A stretch of DNA of 64,000 nucleotides, from positions 10,850,001 through 10,914,000 of the forward strand of contig JBHGNT010000018.1 of the NCBI GenBank assembly GCA_043228905.1, read 5' to 3'. The notes beneath the pieces were generated by a model, which worked only from the letters and a program-made list of their open reading frames with translations, searched no databases and was not told where the DNA came from. The stretch comes from Azolla caroliniana. Taxonomy: Eukaryota; Polypodiophyta. Below are positions 58,547 to 64,000 of the stretch, piece after piece (position 1 is the first letter of the stretch; every line of letters starts with the position of its first letter). The translations under genes and the position numbers were made by a program.

Positions 58547-59623
58547 TTTCAAACTAGTCTACATGTCCTGTCATATGCTTAGATGCCCCAGAATATACAT
58601 ACCACATAACCTCTTCATTGCATCTCTGTGAACATTCAACCACTGCGGTTGTTTCATGTTGCATCACAAATGCACAATCTTTATCACAATCTTCACTAGT
58701 TGAAGCATATTTATTTTGCTGTCTCTTCCCTCTTTTTCATCATTTTGCTTTTTGTAGCATTCAACCTGTGTATGGTCTGGTTTTCCACAATACCAACATG
58801 CATCATCATTCAAATAGGTTTGCTTACCTCTACATCGATTGCTCCCCGTGGCTCTGATGTTGTTTCTTCCACTTACAGCCTGTTGTCCTCTTCCTTGATA
58901 ATTATTGTTGGTTCTAGCTAAACCAAATCTTCCATGGCCACTTCCTCGGCCTCTTCCAACACTATTGTAGAGGGCTTGCCCCTCAGTCTCAGAGTTTCCT
59001 TTGTTTACATCATCCATCTAATTTCTTTCTTCCACTACAAGCATTGAAACCAGATCTGGAAAACTTGGGATGCTATCCCTTGTGAGAATAGATGTTTTGA
59101 AGCTTTTATATTGAGGTCCTAAGCCTCTTAAGCATATTTCCACCTTATCATCATCTTCTACCTTCACATTGATAGAAGCAAGTGATTCACATATGCTCTT
59201 TATTTTCAGAGCATACTCATTCACTGACATCTTACCTTTTTCCAAGGTATTTAGCTCAGTCTTCAACTCAAGCTTTCTAGCCTTTGTGTTCACTGCAAAC
59301 AGTTTTACTAAACTGTCCCAAGCTTCTTTTGGAAGCATAGCATCCTATATGTGTCCAAGCATCGAATCTGAGATGCTAAGTGAGAGCCAATGCAATACCT
59401 TTCTTGCTCCTTGATTCCATTCCTTAAATGCTTTAATCTATGCAGCAATTGCATTTTCTTCAGGGATCTTTGGAGCCTCTTCTAGGTCTCCTTCAATGTA
59501 ATCCCAGTATCCTTTTCCCATCAGGAAATTTGTCATTCCAAATTTCCATGCTGGGAAATTGTTTTTATCCAACTTTTCTGTGACTATTTGGCTTCCACTT
59601 TCTATGGCCATTTTCTCTTTCAA
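58547..59623 (-). pseudogene. Outer Copia gag
   Basis: From the ATG at 59623 it reads IVTEKLDKNNFPAWKFGM, FLMGKGYWDYIEGDLEEAP, a stop near 59440, then AWDSLVKLFAVNTKARKLEL and MSVNEYALKIKSICESL (59018-59338). The zinc knuckle CWYCGKPDHTQVEC with all metal ligands is at about 58745-58790. It ends at the TAGAC insertion site and resumes at 52282. A Gly/Arg-rich stretch (SVGRGRGSGHGRFG) precedes the knuckle. Confidence 0.88.
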
Positions 59624-59731
59624 ATTAGGGCTTTTGCTACAATTACTTCAACAAACAAATCTCTGAATCAGATTAGCAAACAATGAGACAACCTTTCTCA
59701 GATCTGTACTGTTCTAATCTTCTTTATGAGC

Positions 59732-59749
59732 AACTCAGCTCTGATACCA
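59732..59749 (-). other. Primer-binding site of the outer Copia (tRNA-iMet type)
   Basis: The minus strand reads TGGTATCAGAGCTGAGTT directly after the LTR end CGTAACA, the standard Copia primer site. Confidence 0.9.
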
Positions 59750-60179
59750 TGTTACGACGGCACTACGGCTCTTTTGTGTGCACAATGGATCGTGATGTGC
59801 TGGATCGTTTAGTGCTCAAGACAGAAAGGAAGGGGGAAGGAGACTTACCTCTGTGTAACAAACCAAAAAGCTTCTATTCCATTACACGCAGAGCTCAACT
59901 TGATCTCATTAGTTTTTCTGTTTTCTATTTTTCTTCTCCCACTCTTGCAACTTACTCAGTTTTCTACTTACTACACTTACTTTTTACCTAAGTACATAAG
60001 TGACTTATATATGCAGCTAATTAGCTGCTAGTAGCTAATTACCTGTCTGTAGCTAAATAGTTGTCAGTGACTAAATAGCTGTTTCACCTTTATGTCCACT
60101 AGTAGCTAATTAGCTAATAGCTACTATAGCTTATTTCTCAATAAGCATCACATACCTTTGTTGAGCTTGCTTCTCAACA
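59750..60179 (-). repeat. 5' LTR of the outer Copia
   Basis: 430 bp; plus strand TGTTACGACG to CTCAACA. It contains about five copies of a TAGCTAATTAGC-like motif (60017-60130). Directly beyond it lies interior LTR sequence of the gag-only element (AAACCGGCCTTG). Confidence 0.88.
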
Positions 60180-60583
60180 AGCCCAAACCGGCCTTGTAAA
60201 TTGTGCTTGAAATTAAGATAGCAAATCCAAATAACACAAATAGATGCTTGAACATAGTAGACCCATAGAGATAGATATATTAATAGATTCAGATGCAACG
60301 GTTACACGGCTCACGACCGGAGTTCTATTCTCAAACAATTAGACATATAACAGTAATCATGTCTAGACTAGTGTATATCTCCCTCTCCCTCTGTTCTGCT
60401 CCTCGTTTTATTGCTTTCATTTCTCCTTGGTGCAGTTCAGTCAGTCCTTTCTTCTCCACCTTCATTCTCGGTTGTACGTATCTTGTTACCTTCCTCACTC
60501 TTGGTTGTCATTTTTCACCTAGTTTACCTACTCGTATCTTTAGATTTGTTTCACATTGTATCCCTTTTGTCCCACGGATAACA
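60180..60583 (-). repeat. Partial LTR of the gag-only element before unit C
   Basis: It begins inside the LTR at CGGCCTTGTAAATTGTGC and runs to the end CGGATAACA at 60583. The first part is missing where the outer Copia landed. Confidence 0.75.
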
Positions 60584-61405
60584 CTTGGCACACCCGTGGG
60601 ACAGTGCTTTCGCATGTCGAACCCCAAAATCGAAATGGAAATGTAAAGTTGAAAAGGAATCGTGATGGAACTCCACTGTACACTCAATTTCTTCAAAAAT
60701 GTCGAGGATGTCCTCAAAAGGTGGCAACACGATCGTCTCCTCGGTCGTGGGCGTTATATTGGCCATGTTGTCCAGTGGAGGTGTCGGCTCGTCATGTGGA
60801 ATTTGCTTGGTGTCTTTCGAAGCCGAAACATCGAGCTGTCGTTGGGTTGCTTTCATCGTAGTTGGTGGGGTGGAGGCCTCATGTTCTGTGCTCTGCCCAT
60901 GCGCTTGGTTTGGTGGCATCCCTGTCTCTGCTTCGTTCGTCTATCCTTGGGCAGCTTCCTTGAATGCACGTTCGGTTTCTATCATTAGCAACAACGGGTC
61001 GTCATTGAATTCCTCAAGGAGGTTTCCGATTGCCGTGGTGTGCGTGCTTTCCAAGGCTTGGAAATTAACGGTGAGGTCTTCCTGTAGGACCTGGATGCCG
61101 CTTTCATCAATCTTATAAAATCTGTGACCCTTTTTTTTGCAGTTTTCGGCGTCGGCTCGAAAATATTGCAATTCGGTTGCTTGGACCGACCATTCTTTCC
61201 ACCCATGGGCTAGTCTAGTGTCCTTGACGTTTTGATTAAGATCTGATCGATGTTTTAGGACGAGGACTCAGATGCATGTTTCGATCATTTCATCATTAGC
61301 CCGTACGGGTTCCAGTACTTCTTTTTCTAGCTTGGCCTCTATCTGTGATTGGATTTTGGCGATTTCATACGACTTGGGGACTGTGCTCAGTTTTAAATCA
61401 AATAT
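60584..61405 (-). pseudogene. Gag-like ORF of unit C
   Basis: The best preserved unit. The minus strand reads a coiled-coil-like N-terminal part (IEAKLEKEVLEPVRANDEM near 61290-61340) and then SVQATELQYFRADAENC. Next come GHRFYKIDESGIQVLQEDL, LLEEFNDDPLLLMIETERA, a stop (EAAQG*), NEAETGMPPNQAHGQ, EASTPPTTMKATQRQ and ILDIFEEIECTVEF. There is no protease, RT or integrase. The unit is of the size and content of a gag-only non-autonomous LTR element (TR-GAG type, from memory), but the family is not identified. Confidence 0.7.
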
Positions 61406-61481
61406 GCGCTCATGGCCTAATGGAAAAGGCACTCAACTACTAATCAAGGGATTGCGGGTTCAAGTCCAATCGGACGTGCCT
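61406..61481 (-). other. tRNA-Arg-derived primer site, unit C
   Basis: 76-nt tRNA-like sequence on the plus strand (GCGCTCA TGGCCTAATGG ..., T-arm GGGTTCAAGTCC), ending CCT in place of CCA. The anticodon loop reads CTACTAA, so TCT has become ACT. Same position and length as in units A and D. Confidence 0.78.
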
Positions 61482-61484
61482 AAT

Positions 61485-61977
61485 TGTGTTGTCCCTATCT
61501 CGGAGATAACACCTTTGATTACATCTAAGGTAATCAGGTTGTGGTATGTACTGCTAACCGGAAACCCAGGAATGCTTTTCGGTTAGTTGATTTTCAAAAA
61601 CAGTCGGCCACAACCGGCCTTGCAAATTGTACTAGAAATTAAGATAGCAAATCGAAATAACAAACATAGATGCTTGAACCGGTTAGACCCACAAAGATAG
61701 ATATATTAATAGATTCAGATGCAAAGGTTACAGGGCTCACGAACGGAGTTCTATTCTCATACAGTGAGATAGATAAAAGTAATCATCTCTAGACTAGTGC
61801 ATATTTCCCTCTCCCTCTGATTTTGCTCCTCGTTTTATAGCTCCCCTTTCTGCTTGGCACGCTTCAGTCAATCCTTTCTATTCGACCTTCATTCTCGGTT
61901 GTCATTTTTAAACTACTTTACCTACTTATATTTTTAGATTCGTTTCATATCGTGTCCCTTTTCTCCCATGGATAACA
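61485..61977 (-). repeat. LTR between units C and D
   Basis: 493 bp; plus strand TGTGTTGTCCC to GGATAACA. It contains CGGAGATAACACC and AGATATATTAATAGATTCAG as in the other LTRs. Confidence 0.8.
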
Positions 61978-62640
61978 CTTGGCACTCCCATGGGACAGTG
62001 CCTTCGCACATTGAACCCCAAAATCGAAATGGAAACGTAACACGATCCTCTCCACGGTCGTGGGCACTATAGTGGCCGTGTTGTCGAGTGGAGGTGTCAG
62101 CTCGTCACGTGGAATATGCTCTGTGTATGGTGGCCGAAACGTCGGGCTGTTGTTTGGTTGCTTCCATTGTAGTTGGTGGGGTCGAGTCCTCCTGCTCTAT
62201 GGTCTACTCCTACGCTTGCTTTGGTGCCATCCCTGTGTTTGCGTCGTCATTGAATTTCTCAAGGAGGTTCCTTGATTGCTGTGGTGTGCGTGCTTGCAAG
62301 GGCTTGGAATTCATCGCTGAGGTCTTCCTGTAGGACTTGGATCATGCTTTCGTCCATCTCATAAAATACGCGACTCTTTTTTTTTCGGTTTAGCTCGAAA
62401 ATATCGCAATTCAGTTGCTTGGACGAACCATTCTTTCCACCCGTGGGTTAGAGTCTCCTCGACGTTTTGATTAAGCTTTGACCGACGTTGGAAGATGAGG
62501 GTTTAGATGCGTGATTTGATCATTTTATCATTAGCCCGTAGGGTTTCTAGTATTTCTTTTGCTAGCTTGGCCTCTATGTGTGATTGGAGTTTGGCGATTT
62601 TATACGACTTGGTGACCGTGCTCTATTTTAAATCTAATTC
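61978..62640 (-). pseudogene. Gag-like ORF of unit D, internally deleted
   Basis: It keeps the purine tract and both ends of the gag-like region, but about 180 bases are missing compared with unit C, including part of the FEDILDIFEE segment and part of the ETERAFKEA segment. Several stops. Confidence 0.65.
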
Positions 62641-62716
62641 ACGCCTGTGGCGTAATGGATAAAGCACTTGACTTCTAATCAAGGGCTTGTGGGTTCGAGT
62701 CCCATCGGGCGTGCCA
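62641..62716 (-). other. tRNA-Arg(UCU)-derived primer site with CCA, unit D
   Basis: The best preserved copy. On the plus strand the 7-bp acceptor stem ACGCCTG/CGGGCGT pairs fully (one G-T), the D-arm is TGGCGTAATGG, the anticodon loop CTTCTAA (TCT) and the T-arm GGGTTCGAGTCCC. Then come base 73 G and CCA at 62714-62716. Because CCA is added to tRNA after transcription in eukaryotes, the sequence was probably copied from a mature tRNA. It begins three bases from the LTR end, on the element's complementary strand. Confidence 0.85.
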
Positions 62717-62719
62717 AAT

Positions 62720-63231
62720 TGTGTTGTCTTTGCTAATTGGGAGATAATATGGTCAAGGGGTCGTGATACGTAGTGGTGTACAAGAAAGCCAGGAATGCAC
62801 AACTAGTTGATTTCAAAACACAGTCGGCCCAAACTGGCCTTGTAAATTATACTTGAAATTAAGATAGCAAATCCAAATAGTACAGATAGATGCTTGAACA
62901 GATCAGGTCCATAGAGATAGATATATTAATAGATTTAGGTTCTATGGTTACACGTCCCATGGTTGGAGTTCTATTCTCATACAGTCAAAAGAATAACAAT
63001 AATCCTATCTAGACTAGTGTATATCTCCCTCTCCCTTTGAGTCTGCTCATTGTTTTATTGGTTCCCTTTTTGCTTGGTGCACTTCAGTCAATACTTTCTT
63101 CTCGGACTTCATTCTTGGTTGCACATATTCCGTTACCTTCCTCATTCTCGGTTGCCCTTTTTCACCTACTTTACCTACTCTTATCTTCATATTCATTTCA
63201 AATTGTATCCCTTTTGTCCCCCAAATAATAC
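62720..63231 (-). repeat. LTR between units D and E
   Basis: Plus strand starts TGTGTTGTC; the far end is degenerate (CAAATAATACCTGG). It includes GGGAGATAATA, CGGCCCAAACTGGCC and AGATATATTAATAGATTTAG. Confidence 0.75.
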
Positions 63232-64000
63232 CTGGCATAGCCGTGGGATTGTGCCTTCGCATGTCGAACCCCAAAACCGAAATGGAAACATAAAATTGAT
63301 AAGGAGCCGTGACATAATTCTATTGTACACTCAATAAATGTCGAGGATGTCCTTGAAAGGTGGCAACACCATCATCTCCTCAGTCGTGTGCGCTATTGTG
63401 GCTCTTCATGTGGGATTTGTTTGGTGTGTATCCCTGCAAAAACGTGGAGATGTTGTTCGGTAGTGTCCATTGTAGTTGGTGGGGTCGAGGCCTCTTGCTC
63501 TGTGGTCTGGTCCTGCGCTTACTCTGGTGCCATTCCTGTCTTTGCTTCGACCGTCTACCCTTGGGCTGCTTCCTTGAATGCATGCTCGGTTTTGAGCATT
63601 AGCAACAACTGGTTGTCGTTGAATTAATCAAGGAGGTTCCTGATTGTCGTGGTGTGCGTGCTTGGTAGGGCTTGGAATTCGTCGGTGAGGTCTTCTTGGA
63701 GAACGTGAATGCTGGTTTCGTCCATCTTATAAAATCCTTCACCCTCTTTTCTCCGGTTTTTGGCGTCGGCTTGAAAATATTGCAATTCGGCTGCTTAGAC
63801 AAACCATTCTTTCCAACCATGGGCTAGAGTTTCCTTGACCTTTTGATTAAGCTTCGACCGATGTTTGAGGACGAGGGCTCAGATGTGTGTTTCAATCATT
63901 TCATCTTTAGCTTGTAAGGTTTCCAGTTCTTCTTGTGCTTGCTTGGTCTTTATCTATGATTGGATTTTGGCGATTTCATACGACTTGTTGATCGTGCTAG
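63232..64000 (-). pseudogene. Gag-like ORF of unit E, cut by the window end
   Basis: It reads the same series as unit C on the minus strand, with QYFQADAKN, RFYKMDETSI-type and LINSTTTSCC-type shifts, and a shortened middle (the start of the PPLDN region is missing near 63400). The next primer site should lie just beyond 64000. Confidence 0.65.

Larger units (their letters stand above)
48028..60179 (-). mobile_element. Outer Copia element, missing its 3' LTR
   Basis: It is read on the minus strand from the 5' LTR (60179-59750): primer site, gag (59623-58547), protease/integrase (52282-50976), RT (50828-49971) and RNase H (49944-48028). It is interrupted by a complete Copia (52283-58541) and a Gypsy solo LTR (48270-49258). 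The 5' side borders LTR sequence of the gag-only array and the 3' side borders its gag region. The 3' LTR and part of the array were therefore lost by deletion. Confidence 0.85.

Noticed and set aside
62641-62716. Functional tRNA-Arg(UCU) gene
   Set aside because: It folds well, but CCA is encoded, it sits at a primer-site position, and sister copies at 46985 and 61406 are decayed in step with the element. Treated as element-derived; Pol III activity is not excluded.

Overview
This is nuclear DNA of a land plant. It holds a single host gene, a LARP1-type RNA-binding protein with 15 coding exons and clean GT-AG introns. Nearly everything else is transposable elements: Copia and Gypsy LTR retrotransposons, a hAT-like element, a small gag-only LTR element and a large DNA transposon. 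The species cannot be read from the sequence. The long introns and the Gypsy type would suit a large repeat-rich genome, perhaps a fern or another non-model lineage, but this is a weak guess.

Left part (1-30 kb). Copia fragments (63-4089) are followed by a 23 kb composite (4094-27215) made of two copies of one DNA transposon, closed on the outside by the same 4-bp duplication TGAG. Each copy carries two divergent genes. The minus-strand gene encodes a DUF7869-like (RNase H-like, probable transposase) protein. The plus-strand gene encodes a ParB/sulfiredoxin-like domain joined to a DNA-methyltransferase-like domain, and its first intron holds a tandem array of 23-bp palindromes. In copy 1 a complete Gypsy element (7033-14113; LTRs about 99 percent identical) sits inside that array. 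The right half of copy 1 (15127-18283) is inverted, with its right end and the left end of copy 2 both joined to one duplicated target (TAGA). That is the structure expected from reversed-ends (alternative) transposition. Copia RT/RNase H remains follow (27.2-29.8 kb).

Middle (30-45 kb). Degraded Copia gag and Gypsy RNase H pieces precede the host gene LARP1 (33340-43489, minus). Its first exon contains a Gln/Glu dipeptide run coded by a hexanucleotide microsatellite, and its upstream region is crowded with simple repeats.

Right part (45-64 kb). A decayed chromovirus (integrase plus chromodomain) is followed by a tandem array of a small LTR element (LTR-gag-LTR-gag...). The primer-binding site of this element is an entire 76-nt tRNA-Arg(UCU) copy ending in CCA. 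The array is split by a minus-strand Copia element (48028-60179). That Copia carries a Gypsy solo LTR (48270-49258) and a second complete Copia (52283-58541), whose 3' LTR holds a hAT-like element with an 8-bp duplication. At three of the nested insertions, removing the insert restores a reading frame or a repeat unit, so those boundaries are firm.

Apart from LARP1 no functional cellular gene is seen. All transposon genes except parts of the Gypsy element carry stops, frameshifts or deletions.
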